A DNA stretch of 64,000 nucleotides from Agreia pratensis (GTDB taxonomy: Bacteria; Actinomycetota; Actinomycetes; Actinomycetales; Microbacteriaceae): assembly GCF_900177685.1 (NCBI RefSeq), contig NZ_FXAY01000006.1, positions 1-64,000 of the forward strand. Reading direction: 5' to 3'. Of the stretch, positions 29,094 through 38,681 are shown in pieces. Made by a program: the position numbers and the translations under genes. The notes under the pieces are model-generated. The model worked only from the letters and a program-made list of their open reading frames with translations. It searched no databases and had not been told where the DNA came from. How positions within the stretch are numbered: the first letter of the stretch is position 1; every line of letters starts with the position of its first letter.

Positions 29094-30579
29094 TCAGTGG
29101 AACGCCTTTGTTGTCGGCCCCCGCGAGCACGCTCCGGCCCGCACAGCCGGGCCGCTCTGCGGGCTGACATTTGGAGTGAAGGACATCGTCGATGTCGCGG
29201 GGCTCCCCAGCCGTCATGGTCTCGCCGCCGAGGCACCTCCCGCAGAGGCTACGAATTCCGCCGTCACGGCTCTTCTCGATGCCGGCGCCTCGTGCGTGGG
29301 AAAGACAACGACGGACCAGTACGCGTTCAGTCTCAGCGGACTCGATACGGCGGGAAGCGCTCCCGTCAACCCGAGGGACCCGACCCGACTGACCGGCGGC
29401 TCATCATCAGGGTCCGCCGCTGCGGTCGCATCGGGCCTCGTCTCGTTCGCACTGGCCACCGACACCGCAGGCTCAATTCGTGTCCCAGCCTCCTATTGCG
29501 GCATCGTCGGTTTCAGACCCAGCCATGGAGCAGTTCCGCTCGACCACGTCGGCCCTCTGGCTCCCAGCTTCGACACTCTGGGATGGTTCGCTGCCGATGT
29601 TCATACGGCCGCCCGTGTCGGCGATATTCTCCTCCCTGCTGACACACCCGGCATGCCCAAGCCACGGACGGTTCTCCTGTTGTCCGAGGCTCTGGACGCC
29701 GTCGACCAAGCGACCCGGGCGGAGGTGACCCGCTTCGCCGAACATCTAGCGAAGGCTCTGGAGATTCCGTGCCGCACGATCAGTGCCGGAGTGCACCTCG
29801 ACGACGTCGGCTCCGTGTTCAGGGCCGCGCAGCTGACCGAGATCGCCGCTCATCAGCGCGACCTCGAGGGTGTGCTTCCGGCCATCCGGACTCGGTTCGC
29901 CGACGCGGCGACAGCGGTCGAGAATCCGCAGCAACAAGCCCGAGTGCGCGTCGCCCTCTCCGGCCTCAAAGACTCGCTCGACCAGGGAGACCTGCTCGCC
30001 CTGCCCGCCGCCGCAGGCGCTGCTCCCCGGGTCACGGCAGTCGGTGCTGAAGAGTACGACTCCCATCGCACGACCACAATCGCGCTCAACGCAGTCGCCG
30101 GGCTCCTCGGCGCACCGGCAATCGTTCTGCCGACCTACGAGCCGCACACCGGCATCCAGCTCGTTGGGGCCCCGGGCGCAGACCGGGCGCTCCTCACGTC
30201 TGCTACGGCAGCGCCCGACCAGCCTCGGCAACGTCACGGCGACGCGCTCCGGGCCGCCTTCTACCAATATGAAACGGCCCTGACCGAAGGCGACATCGAC
30301 ACGCTGGATTCATTTTTCGCCTCGAGCGACCCGTGCATCCGATTCGCGCCCGATGGCTCCGCATACTCCCGAGAACAGATCAGAGCTCTCCGCGTCAGTC
30401 GGGCGGCACCCAGGGAACTGACTCGCATCGAGTTCGCCGCACTGGATCAAGAAACAGCAGTCGTCGCCGCTGAATTCATCCGTACCGGCTCGGGAGTGTC
30501 AGGCTTTCAGACCCAAACCTGGCAGCACACCTCGGAAGGGTGGCGGATCCGAATGGCGCACGTCTCCCTCCGCACATAA
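29086..30579 (+). CDS. Amidase-signature hydrolase fused to an AtzH-like domain
   Basis: 497 residues in two parts. Residues 1-375 are an amidase-signature enzyme with the Ser-cisSer-Lys triad: Lys32 (GVKD), Ser106 (TGGSSSGS) and Ser130 (DTAGSIRVPAS). The fold begins unusually close to the catalytic Lys, so the N-terminal helices of typical amidases are missing, as in AtzE-type enzymes. Residues about 385-497 are an AtzH/SnoaL-like cone (YQYETALTEGDIDTLDSFF, then TWQHTSEGWRIRMAHVS). Close relatives act on carboxybiuret or ureido acids; ureidomalonase of barbiturate breakdown is also an amidase-signature enzyme. The exact substrate is not known. Confidence 0.8.
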   Translation: MGDQWNAFVVGPREHAPARTAGPLCGLTFGVKDIVDVAGLPSRHGLAAEAPPAEATNSAVTALLDAGASCVGKTTTDQYAFSLSGLDTAGSAPVNPRDPTRLTGGSSSGSAAAVASGLVSFALATDTAGSIRVPASYCGIVGFRPSHGAVPLDHVGPLAPSFDTLGWFAADVHTAARVGDILLPADTPGMPKPRTVLLLSEALDAVDQATRAEVTRFAEHLAKALEIPCRTISAGVHLDDVGSVFRAAQLTEIAAHQRDLEGVLPAIRTRFADAATAVENPQQQARVRVALSGLKDSLDQGDLLALPAAAGAAPRVTAVGAEEYDSHRTTTIALNAVAGLLGAPAIVLPTYEPHTGIQLVGAPGADRALLTSATAAPDQPRQRHGDALRAAFYQYETALTEGDIDTLDSFFASSDPCIRFAPDGSAYSREQIRALRVSRAAPRELTRIEFAALDQETAVVAAEFIRTGSGVSGFQTQTWQHTSEGWRIRMAHVSLRT

Positions 30580-30636
30580 CCCATTCGTCTCATCGATCCC
30601 GCACTCGCCACATCCCTCAAGAGAAAGAGATCCACA

Positions 30637-32004
30637 ATGCCCCTGAAAGACCTCTTCACCTGGAAGCTGCATGGAAACGGCACGACGGTCGGACCCGACA
30701 ACGTTGTGGCCGCGGACGAACGGCTCTCCTTTCCCGTCACTTTGGGGATCGGGCTGCAGCACGTCATAGCAATGTTCGGCGGCGTTTTCATCGTCCCGGT
30801 CATCATGGGCTTCCCCACGTCGACCGCCCTGTTGTTCTCAGGGGTGGGAACCATCGTCTTTCTCCTGCTCACGGCGAACCGGGTTCCCAGCTATCTGGGC
30901 AGCAGCTTCGCCTTCATCGCACCCGTCGCCGTCATCGCCCCTCTCGGGCAGCAAGGCACCCTCAGCGGAGACTCTCTCGCACTGGCACTTGGCGGAATCC
31001 TCATCGTCGGTCTAGCCCTGTCCGTTGTCGGGCTGATCGTGCATTTCGTCGGCGCACGGTGGATCTCGACCGTCATGCCGCCCGTCGTGACGGGGACCAT
31101 CGTCGCGTTGATCGGTTTCAACCTGGCGGGCGTGGCGAAGAACGAATTCGATGCGGGCCCGATCGAGGCAATCGTCACTGTTGTCGCGATTCTGCTGGTC
31201 GCTGTACTATTCCGCGGGTTGCTCGGACGACTCTCCATCATCCTCGGTGTCGTGGCCGGCTACATCGTCGCGGCGCTCCGAGGCGCGGTGGACTTCACGG
31301 GTGTCGAGAACGCCGCATGGTTCGGTCTCCCCACCTTCCAGACTCCTCATATCTCGCCTGCCGCGTGGGGACTCTTCTTGCCGGTCGTCCTGGTGCTCGT
31401 CGCCGAGAACGTCGGACATGTGAAGACCGTCGCCGCGATGACGGGCAAGAACCTCGACCGTTACATGGGGCGGGCGCTTCTTGCGGATGGTCTGTCGACA
31501 ACCCTCGCCGGCCTCGGCGGTGGAACAGCCACCACGACGTACGCGGAGAACATCGGCGTGATGGCCGCCAGCCGCGTGTACAGCACCCTCGCCTACTGGG
31601 TTGCCGCGATCTTCGCTATCCTCCTCTCTCTGAGCCCGAAGTTCGGTGCCCTCGCCGCCTCCATCCCCACCGGTGTCCTCGGTGGCGCAGGTGTTGTGCT
31701 GTACGGGATGATCGGCGTCATGGGAGCTCGCATCTGGGTGCAGAACCGTGTGAACTACTCCTCGCCGACCAACCTTCTCACCGCGGGAGTGGGGCTCGTC
31801 CTGGGTATCGGCGGGTTCGTCTTCACGGTCGGAGACTTCTCTATCGGGGCGATCGGCGTCGGCTCCTTCGCCGCGATCATCATCTACCACGCGATGCGAG
31901 CCATCTCGCGGGTGCGCGACACCGATCCCGCCATCGACACGCCCGCCCCGGAGAAAGCCGACGGCGGCGAGGCCGGCCTCGCTCCGTTCGAAACTGCCCG
32001 CTGA
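30637..32004 (+). CDS. NCS2 permease, uracil-type
   Basis: 455 residues with about 14 membrane segments, nucleobase:cation symporter family 2. GLQHVIAMFGGVFIVP (about 39-54) opens the core. Residues that match UraA's base-binding set are visible: Glu257 and His261 in VAENVGH and Glu304 in TTYAENIGVM, four and 47 apart as expected. The Glu in AENIGV marks the uracil branch; xanthine/urate carriers have Gln-Asn there. This narrows the imported compound to a uracil-like ring. It follows the amidase by 57 bases. Confidence 0.88.
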   Translation: MPLKDLFTWKLHGNGTTVGPDNVVAADERLSFPVTLGIGLQHVIAMFGGVFIVPVIMGFPTSTALLFSGVGTIVFLLLTANRVPSYLGSSFAFIAPVAVIAPLGQQGTLSGDSLALALGGILIVGLALSVVGLIVHFVGARWISTVMPPVVTGTIVALIGFNLAGVAKNEFDAGPIEAIVTVVAILLVAVLFRGLLGRLSIILGVVAGYIVAALRGAVDFTGVENAAWFGLPTFQTPHISPAAWGLFLPVVLVLVAENVGHVKTVAAMTGKNLDRYMGRALLADGLSTTLAGLGGGTATTTYAENIGVMAASRVYSTLAYWVAAIFAILLSLSPKFGALAASIPTGVLGGAGVVLYGMIGVMGARIWVQNRVNYSSPTNLLTAGVGLVLGIGGFVFTVGDFSIGAIGVGSFAAIIIYHAMRAISRVRDTDPAIDTPAPEKADGGEAGLAPFETAR

Positions 32005-32012
32005 TACCGATA

Positions 32013-32046
32013 GGTGCGGTGCGCGCAACGATTGGCGCACCGCACC
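32013..32046 (+). promoter_or_regulatory. Strong intercistronic hairpin between permease and esterase genes
   Basis: GGTGCGGTGCGC (32013-32024) and GCGCACCGCACC (32035-32046) are perfect 12-base arms around a 10-base loop, nine bases after the permease stop. No T-tract follows; the stem ends ahead of the GAAGGA ribosome site of the next gene. It could stabilise the upstream mRNA or reduce expression of the last gene. Confidence 0.6.
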
Positions 32047-32061
32047 ATGGGAAGGAATTCC

Positions 32062-32994
32062 ATGCCAGTGCCTGACCTCGACCCTCGGCTCACCGACGTT
32101 GAAGCGGCCGAGCTCGTGGCTCGCCGCGCCACCGAGCATCGTGACTGGATCCCGGCCCCCGACGCCGGCCTCGCAGCGATCAGGCACCGCACCCGCAAGT
32201 CGCGGCTGCCCGACGACAAAGACGTGACAACCCTCGACGTCGTGGTTCCGGGCGGCCAACATCTTCTCCCCGCCCGGTGGTACGAGCCGACGCACCCCAC
32301 CGGTGTTACCGTCGTGTTCTTCCACGGCGGAGGTTGGGCGATCGGTGACCTCGAAATGAACGATGCCCTGGCTAGAGAAATCACCCGACGTTCGGGCGCT
32401 CGACTGCTGAGCGTGGACTATCGCCTCGCCCCCGAGCACCCCTACCCCGCGGCGATCGATGACGGGCTCGCGGCCCTCCGATGGGTCAGCGCCGAAGGCG
32501 GCCCTATCGTTGTCGCCGGACACAGCGCGGGCGGGAACATCGCCGCGGTGCTCGCGCAGAAGAGTGCCGCGGGGCTAGCGCCTCCCATAGACGCACAGCT
32601 CCTTCTCTGCCCCGTCGTGGACTGTGACCTGACCAGGGACTCCTACCGTCGAAACGGTGAAGGACTACTCCTCACCACCCGCGAAATGGAATGGTACTGG
32701 GACATGTATCAACCGGATCCCGCGCGCCGGACCGAACCGGGAGCAAGCCCCCTGCGCGCAGCACACCTCGCTCCGACGGCACCAGCCACCGTGATCGTCG
32801 CCGGCGCCGATCCACTCCGTGACGAAGCGCTCGAATACGCTCGCCTGCTAGAACAAGCGGGAACGCCGGTCACCGTGCATGTGCAGGAGGGAGTGCCACA
32901 TCTGTATCTCACGTTCCCGATGATCTCTTGCGTCGAAGAGTCTCTGACCCGCGCCGTGGCCTCGCTGCAGCGATCCCTTGACTCGCCTGAATAA
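32062..32994 (+). CDS. Alpha/beta hydrolase, HSL-type carboxylesterase
   Basis: 310 residues. The oxyanion motif HGGGW (88-92), nucleophile Ser155 in GHSAGG, Asp250 in VAGADPLRDEA and His280 in GVPHLY form the complete triad of the hormone-sensitive-lipase esterase family. ATG at 32062 has GAAGGA six bases upstream; earlier starts (32047, 32014) fall in the hairpin and are less likely. Last gene of the catabolic block; may cleave an ester, lactone or amide formed after the flavin step, by inference. Confidence 0.85.
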   Translation: MPVPDLDPRLTDVEAAELVARRATEHRDWIPAPDAGLAAIRHRTRKSRLPDDKDVTTLDVVVPGGQHLLPARWYEPTHPTGVTVVFFHGGGWAIGDLEMNDALAREITRRSGARLLSVDYRLAPEHPYPAAIDDGLAALRWVSAEGGPIVVAGHSAGGNIAAVLAQKSAAGLAPPIDAQLLLCPVVDCDLTRDSYRRNGEGLLLTTREMEWYWDMYQPDPARRTEPGASPLRAAHLAPTAPATVIVAGADPLRDEALEYARLLEQAGTPVTVHVQEGVPHLYLTFPMISCVEESLTRAVASLQRSLDSPE

Positions 32995-33005
32995 CGATGA
33001 CGAAA

Positions 33006-33019
33006 GGCCGCCCACGGCC
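33006..33019. terminator. Convergent terminator-like hairpin
   Basis: GGCCG-CCCA-CGGCC lies between the convergent esterase and hflX genes; on the minus strand it is followed by TTTCGTC. Short stem, modest T-run. Confidence 0.4.
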
Positions 33020-33065
33020 CATGCTGGGACGAGGGCGACCCATTTATGTCACAAATCGAACGAGG

Positions 33066-34598
33066 TCAGCGAGAGACCGCGAACTCTTCTAGGGCCTGCT
33101 CGTACTCGGGGTTTACGAGGGCACGCACCCGAGTGCCCGCCTCTTCGTAGTCGGTGCTCAGGACCGTGTTGTGGTCATGCAGCAACGCGACCAGATCACC
33201 GCGCTCGTACGGCAGCAGCACATCGACGGTGATGGTCGGCTTCGGCAGCGCCTGCTCGACCATCTCGAGCAGTTCAGCTATGCCCTCACCGGTTCTCGCC
33301 GAGACGAAGACCGAGCGCGGCTCGAGACCGCGTAGGACGATGCGATCGCTCTCGGAGATCAGATCGCTCTTGTTGAAAGCCACGATCTCGGGGATGCCTC
33401 GCGCGCCGACCTCGCCGATCACGTCTCGCACCGTGGCGAGCTGGCTTGCCGGGTCTGGATGCGCGCCGTCGACGACGTGGATGATCACGTCGGCGTCGGC
33501 CACCTCTTCCAACGTCGAGCGGAACGCCTCGACCAGCTGATGGGGAAGGTTACGTACGAACCCGACGGTGTCGGCGAACGTGTACTGGCGACCGTCGACG
33601 GCCGTGGTCTTTCGCACGGTCGAATCGAGTGTGGCGAACAAAGCGTTCTCGACCAGCACTCCGGCGCGCGTCACTCGGTTGAGCAGCGACGACTTGCCAG
33701 CGTTGGTGTAGCCGGCGATCGCGACAGATGGAACAGCGTTGCGCTTGCGGTTGGCACGCTTGGCATCGCGCGCGGGCTTCATCTCGACGATCTGCTTACG
33801 CAGTCGCGCCATCCGGGTATGGATGCGGCGGCGGTCGAGTTCGATTTTGGTCTCACCGGGTCCGCGAGATCCCATACCGGCTCCGGCGCCACCGACCTGG
33901 CCTCCGGCCTGGCGCGACATCGAGTCACCCCAGCCTCGGAGCCGCGGGAGCAAGTACTCCAGCTGCGCGAGCTCGACTTGCGCCTTGCCTTCCCTGCTCT
34001 TGGCGTGCTGGCTGAAAATATCGAGGATCACCGCCGTGCGGTCGATCACCTTCACCTTCACGACGTCTTCGAGCGCCCGGCGCTGGCTCGGAGCCAGTTC
34101 GCTGTCGGCGATCACGGTGTCCGCACCAAGCGACTGCACGAGATCGCGCAGTTCGTGCGCCTTGCCCTTACCGAAGTATGTGCTGGGATCGGGCGTCGGC
34201 CTGCGCTGCAGCAGACCTTCGAGTACGACCGCGCCAGCCGTCTCGGCAAGCGCTGCCAGTTCGTGCATCGAGTTCTCGGCATCGGTGAGACTGCCTTGGG
34301 TGTAGACCCCGATGAGAATGACGTTCTCGATGCGCAGCTGCCGGTACTCGACCTCAGTGACGTCCTCGAGCTCTGTCGAGAGTCCGACAACCCGCCTCAG
34401 CGCCTGTCGGTCTTCCCGCTCGCTCTGGTCGCCGTCGAACCCTGACTCACGGCCGGTCGTGTCACGTTGGAGCGCCTGAGCCGCCGAGTTCGTGAACAGC
34501 GAGTATCCCGCTGCCCGCGTCTCCGCCCTGGCCAGCACTCGCGCCACCACGTCGTCACTGTCGTGGTTCTCTGTTGTTGCTTCAGTTTTTTCGGTCAT
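33066..34598 (-). CDS. hflX: GTPase HflX
   Basis: Ribosome-associated GTPase that rescues stalled or damaged ribosomes. N-terminal HflX domain (about 85-260) ends in the glycine-rich GGQVGGAGAGMGSRGPGE linker; the G domain has GYTNAGKSSLL (G1), DTVGF (G3) and NKSD (G4). The frame extends upstream to 34727 but ATG at 34598 (MTEKTEATTEN) gives a normal N-terminus, 510 residues. It is divergent from the methyltransferase gene. Confidence 0.95.
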   Translation of the reverse strand: MTEKTEATTENHDSDDVVARVLARAETRAAGYSLFTNSAAQALQRDTTGRESGFDGDQSEREDRQALRRVVGLSTELEDVTEVEYRQLRIENVILIGVYTQGSLTDAENSMHELAALAETAGAVVLEGLLQRRPTPDPSTYFGKGKAHELRDLVQSLGADTVIADSELAPSQRRALEDVVKVKVIDRTAVILDIFSQHAKSREGKAQVELAQLEYLLPRLRGWGDSMSRQAGGQVGGAGAGMGSRGPGETKIELDRRRIHTRMARLRKQIVEMKPARDAKRANRKRNAVPSVAIAGYTNAGKSSLLNRVTRAGVLVENALFATLDSTVRKTTAVDGRQYTFADTVGFVRNLPHQLVEAFRSTLEEVADADVIIHVVDGAHPDPASQLATVRDVIGEVGARGIPEIVAFNKSDLISESDRIVLRGLEPRSVFVSARTGEGIAELLEMVEQALPKPTITVDVLLPYERGDLVALLHDHNTVLSTDYEEAGTRVRALVNPEYEQALEEFAVSR

Positions 34599-34640
34599 CT
34601 GCGTCAAGGATATCCCTCCCAGGTTTGCTACTGTCCCTCT

Positions 34641-35252
34641 ATGACGAATGAGCACTATTTCTCGGCCACCCCGGCGAGTCCGCTCATCCCTCGCGAGATC
34701 TCGGTGCGTCTGGCCGATGCAGACCACACTCTCGTCACCGCCGGCGGCGTCTTCAGCCCCGATCGCATCGACGTGGGCACTCAGGTACTCCTCGCCAACA
34801 CCCCTGCTCCCCCACCCGGCGGCAATCTACTCGACCTCGGATGCGGCTGGGGGCCCATAGCTCTGACCCTCGCGCTGCTGTCTCCTCGAGCCCAGGTCTG
34901 GGCCGTCGATGTCAACGAGCGGGCACTCGATCTCGTTCGCGCCAATGCTGAGCGCCTCGGCCTCACCAACGTCCAAGCGGTTCTCGCATCGGATGTTCCC
35001 GCTGACATCTCGTTCATGACCATCTGGTCGAATCCGCCTATCCGAGTCGGCAAGACGGAGCTGCACACGATCATGAAGACCTGGCTTCCGCGACTCGAGA
35101 AAGGCTCGGATGCGTGGCTCGTCGTGCAGCGGAACCTCGGCTCCGACTCGCTGCAGCGCTGGATCCAGGCCGAGTTTCCCTCGGAGATCCAGATCGAAAG
35201 AACGGCGACGAACAAGGGATATCGGGTGCTTCGCGCCCGTTCCATCGCCTGA
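34641..35252 (+). CDS. Class I methyltransferase, RsmC/RlmG-like small domain
   Basis: About 203 residues. SAM motif I LLDLGCGWGPIALTLAL, acidic loop VDVNERAL, and the N6/N2 amino-methylation motif SNPPIRVGK (NPPI, as in RsmC-type rRNA guanine methyltransferases). It starts MTNEHYFSATPASP, matching the single-domain actinobacterial version. Likely modifies 16S rRNA; exact site unproven. Convergent with dapF. Confidence 0.88.
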   Translation: MTNEHYFSATPASPLIPREISVRLADADHTLVTAGGVFSPDRIDVGTQVLLANTPAPPPGGNLLDLGCGWGPIALTLALLSPRAQVWAVDVNERALDLVRANAERLGLTNVQAVLASDVPADISFMTIWSNPPIRVGKTELHTIMKTWLPRLEKGSDAWLVVQRNLGSDSLQRWIQAEFPSEIQIERTATNKGYRVLRARSIA

Positions 35253-35263
35253 GCCAGCGCGCA

Positions 35264-36148
35264 CTATCCGAGCGAGAGATCTCCTTCGAACACGAGCTCT
35301 GCCGGCCCTGACAACGACACGTGTTCTCCGTCTTCGGCTGCGAACATGCGAACACCGACTGTGCCGCCCGGAACGTCCACCCTCCAGATGTTCGGAGCGC
35401 CACGGCCCGCCCAATGGCGTGTGGCCAACGCGGCCGCGGCAGTTCCCGTGCCGCAAGAAAGGGTCTCTCCGCTGCCCCGTTCGTGAACCCTCATCGTGAT
35501 TCGTCCGACGCCGTCTGCGACGAGTGGCTCGTGCGGCACGACGAACTCGATGTTCGCGCCGTCGACGGGCTCGGGATCGATCTGCGGAATGTAAGCGAGG
35601 TCGGCGGCCGCGAGTTCCTCGGCATCCGCAAGAGCCACGACGACATGCGGATTGCCCATATTGATGCCCTGTCCTGGACGGGCTACCGCGAGATTGCGCG
35701 CCCTGACGACGGGTTCACCCGGCTCGAGGCGCCAGCGCCCGAGGTCGACCTGGAACCCCGTCGTGCTGCGCTGCACGTCACGCACGCCGGCTCTCGTGCC
35801 GATCGCGAGAGTGTCGCCGGGGCCGAGTTCGACCAGCCCGTTGTCTACGAGGTAGCGCGTGTAGACCCGGATGCCGTTGCCGCACATCTCCGCGGCCGAT
35901 CCGTCCGCGTTCCGATAGTCCATGAACCACTCCGCAGCCGGGTCTTCAGCTAGGGCCGCCGCACCGTCAGGCAGGTTGGCCGACTTCACCGCACGGATCA
36001 CTCCGTCGGCGCCTACTCCGAAATGCCGGTCGCAGATTGCTGCAACCTGGGCCGGAGTGAGGTCGTTCGTGCCCTGGGCGTCTGTATAGAGCACGAAGTC
36101 GTTGCCCGTGCCGTGCCCTTTGGTGAAGTGAAGTTCAGTCGCCATCAT
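35264..36148 (-). CDS. dapF: Diaminopimelate epimerase
   Basis: Converts LL- to meso-diaminopimelate for lysine and peptidoglycan. Two catalytic cysteines are visible: [15 protein letters not shown] (about 87) and [12 protein letters not shown] (about 231). Either of two adjacent ATG codons (36148, 36145) may start; both overlap the miaA end by about 11-14 bases. 294 residues. Confidence 0.97.
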   Translation of the reverse strand: MMATELHFTKGHGTGNDFVLYTDAQGTNDLTPAQVAAICDRHFGVGADGVIRAVKSANLPDGAAALAEDPAAEWFMDYRNADGSAAEMCGNGIRVYTRYLVDNGLVELGPGDTLAIGTRAGVRDVQRSTTGFQVDLGRWRLEPGEPVVRARNLAVARPGQGINMGNPHVVVALADAEELAAADLAYIPQIDPEPVDGANIEFVVPHEPLVADGVGRITMRVHERGSGETLSCGTGTAAAALATRHWAGRGAPNIWRVDVPGGTVGVRMFAAEDGEHVSLSGPAELVFEGDLSLG

Positions 36149-37073
36149 GCAAGCCTAGAGTCTCTGCCAGCGCTCGGGCGGACGCGCCCGGCTCGCGGGC
36201 ATCGAGAGTGACGGCCGCGGCGTAGCGTCTGAACCACCCCACTTGGCGACGGGCATAGCGGCGCGTCAGCGCTCGGGTCGACTCGATGGCCTCTTCTTCG
36301 CTGATTTCGCCACTCAGTTGCGCCAGTGCCTGCGCGTAGCCGATGGCCTTACCTGCCGTCGTCTCGGGATCGAGGCCCTTGGAGCGCAGCGCTGCCGCTT
36401 CATCGACCATTCCGTCGCGCCACATTCCCGCCACGCGTTCATCGAGGCGCGTGACCAATTCTGGGCGAGGTATCTCGAGCGCGATGATGCTCGAGGTCCG
36501 CCACTCGACCGGCGCGTCTGGCAAAGTCCCTGTCAGCGTTCGCCCCGTCATCTCGAACACCTCGAGCGCACGCACCAGCCTGCGACCGTTCTGCGATCCG
36601 ATGGCCACGGCCGCAGCCTCGTCGTGTTCCTTGAGCTGCCGATACAGGGCTCCTGGGCCGTCTGCGAGCAGCTCGGCTTCGAGCCGCGCTCGGACTACCG
36701 CGTCGGTGCCGGGAAAGTCGAAGTCGTAGATCACGCTCGAGACGTAGAGGCCCGATCCTCCGACGAGAATCGGGACATTGCCTCGTTCGATGATCGCATC
36801 GATCTCGGCACGAGCCGACGACTGAAAGTCGGCGACCGAATTCTCTTGCGTGACATCGAGCACATCGAGCAGATGGTGCGGAATGCCCCGGCGCCCGCCG
36901 AGCGGCAGCTTGGCAGTGCCGATGTCCATACCGCGGTACAACTGCATCGCATCGGCGTTCACCACTTCGGCGCTGCGACCACGCCGCGCGATACCTTCGG
37001 CGAGGTCGAGAGCGAGGGCGGATTTTCCTGTGCCAGTGGCCCCGACGACCGCGATCACGTCTGCGACGGACAT
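36135..37073 (-). CDS. miaA: tRNA dimethylallyltransferase
   Basis: Adds a prenyl group to A37 of tRNAs. P-loop [17 protein letters not shown] (about 9-25), [17 protein letters not shown], and the tRNA-binding [14 protein letters not shown] near the C-terminus. ATG at 37073 ([11 protein letters not shown]) is the start; the frame upstream overlaps miaB and is not used. 312 residues, 16 bases after miaB. Confidence 0.96.
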   Translation of the reverse strand: MSVADVIAVVGATGTGKSALALDLAEGIARRGRSAEVVNADAMQLYRGMDIGTAKLPLGGRRGIPHHLLDVLDVTQENSVADFQSSARAEIDAIIERGNVPILVGGSGLYVSSVIYDFDFPGTDAVVRARLEAELLADGPGALYRQLKEHDEAAAVAIGSQNGRRLVRALEVFEMTGRTLTGTLPDAPVEWRTSSIIALEIPRPELVTRLDERVAGMWRDGMVDEAAALRSKGLDPETTAGKAIGYAQALAQLSGEISEEEAIESTRALTRRYARRQVGWFRRYAAAVTLDAREPGASARALAETLGLHDGD

Positions 37074-37089
37074 GTCGCCGCTCGAACCT

Positions 37090-38634
37090 CTACCGCTCAC
37101 CGTCGGCGAGGTCGTAGATCGGCACGGTGCCGACTCGAAGGGTTGGTAGGCCCAAAGAGACGGGTCTCGGGCCTGCCGATGCCGCGCCATTCGCTGGCGT
37201 CGGCACGCCGCACGATTCGGCCGCGGCGCGATCCCATGCATCGCCAGCCCTCGTGCGACGAACTCGAAGCGGCTGGCCATCGGAGTCGGCAATGAGGTGA
37301 AACGGCGCAGCCTCGGTGACAACGACGGTGACGACATCGCCTGGACGCGGCACGGACGAATTCGGCGACACTTCGAAGTGAACGAGCCGCGAATCCTCTG
37401 CTCGGCCGCTCAGGCGGTGGGTATCCGAATCTTTGCGCCCCTCGCCATTGGCGACCAGAACATTGACCTCTCGACCGATGATTCGCTGGTTCTCCTCCCA
37501 AGAGATGCGATCCTGAAGCGCTGCGAGCCGCTCGTATCGCTCTTGCACCACTGCTTTCGGAACCTGGTCGGGCATCGTGGCCGCGGGCGTTCCCGGGCGG
37601 ATCGAGTATTGGAAGGTGAAGGCCGTCGCGAAGCGCGCCTCTTCGACCACCCTCAGGGTCTCCGCGAAGTCTTCCTCCGTCTCACCGGGGAAGCCCACGA
37701 TGATGTCTGTGCTGATAGCAGCATGCGGGATCTGCTGCCGCACACGGTCGAGGATGCCGAGGAATTTGGCCGAGCGGTACGAACGTCTCATGGCCTTGAG
37801 CACCCGGTCAGATCCGGATTGCAAGGGCATGTGGAGCTGAGGCATCACCGCCGGCGTCTCTGCCATGGCGTCGATAACATCGTCGGTGAACGCCGCAGGG
37901 TGCGGGCTCGTGAAACGGATCCGCTCGAGGCCCGGAATCGCGCCCGCGGCACGCAAGAGCTTTGAGAAGGCGAACCGGTCGCCGAACTCGACGCCGTACG
38001 AGTTGACGTTCTGACCCAGAAGAGTGACTTCGATCGCGCCGTCGTCTACCAGCGCCTGGATCTCCGCCAGCACGTCGCCTGGGCGGCGGTCTTTCTCTTT
38101 GCCTCGCAGGGCGGGAACGATGCAGAAAGTGCATGTGTTGTTGCACCCGACCGAGATCGAGACCCATCCACTGTAGGTCGAGTCGCGTTTCGTCGGGAGC
38201 GTCGAGGGGAAGGTCTCGAGGGAGTCGAGGATCTCAATCTGGGCTTCACCATTGTGACGAGCGCGCTCGAGCAGGCTGGGCAGCGAGCCCATATTGTGCG
38301 TGCCGAAGACCACATCGACCCAGGGGGCCTTCGTGAGAATGGTGTTCTTGTCTTTCTGCGCCAGGCATCCGCCAACGGCAATCTGCATTCCGTCGTGCCG
38401 GCGCTTGACACTCGCCAGGTAGCCGAGATTGCCGTAGAGCTTGTTGTCTGCGTTCTCTCGCACGGCGCAGGTGTTGATGACGACAGTGTCGGCCTCGGTG
38501 CCCGGTTCCGCCTTCACATAGCCTGCGGCTTCGAGTGAGCCAGAGAGCCGTTCGGAGTCATGGACGTTCATCTGACAACCGAAGGTGCGGACCTCATAGG
38601 TGCGAATGCGGGGTGGTGCGGTCACGCTGCTCAT
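37090..38634 (-). CDS. miaB: tRNA-2-methylthio-N6-dimethylallyladenosine synthase
   Basis: Radical-SAM methylthiotransferase acting on the MiaA product. N-terminal cluster cysteines at 20, 56 and 90 ([22 protein letters not shown]), radical-SAM cysteines 164, 168 and 171 ([10 protein letters not shown]) and a C-terminal TRAM domain (about 370-450). 514 residues, start ATG at 38634. Confidence 0.97.
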   Translation of the reverse strand: MSSVTAPPRIRTYEVRTFGCQMNVHDSERLSGSLEAAGYVKAEPGTEADTVVINTCAVRENADNKLYGNLGYLASVKRRHDGMQIAVGGCLAQKDKNTILTKAPWVDVVFGTHNMGSLPSLLERARHNGEAQIEILDSLETFPSTLPTKRDSTYSGWVSISVGCNNTCTFCIVPALRGKEKDRRPGDVLAEIQALVDDGAIEVTLLGQNVNSYGVEFGDRFAFSKLLRAAGAIPGLERIRFTSPHPAAFTDDVIDAMAETPAVMPQLHMPLQSGSDRVLKAMRRSYRSAKFLGILDRVRQQIPHAAISTDIIVGFPGETEEDFAETLRVVEEARFATAFTFQYSIRPGTPAATMPDQVPKAVVQERYERLAALQDRISWEENQRIIGREVNVLVANGEGRKDSDTHRLSGRAEDSRLVHFEVSPNSSVPRPGDVVTVVVTEAAPFHLIADSDGQPLRVRRTRAGDAWDRAAAESCGVPTPANGAASAGPRPVSLGLPTLRVGTVPIYDLADGER

Positions 38635-38681
38635 AGTGCAAGTTTACGTTCGACGAGAGACAAGCCCGAGCCACCGACCGC

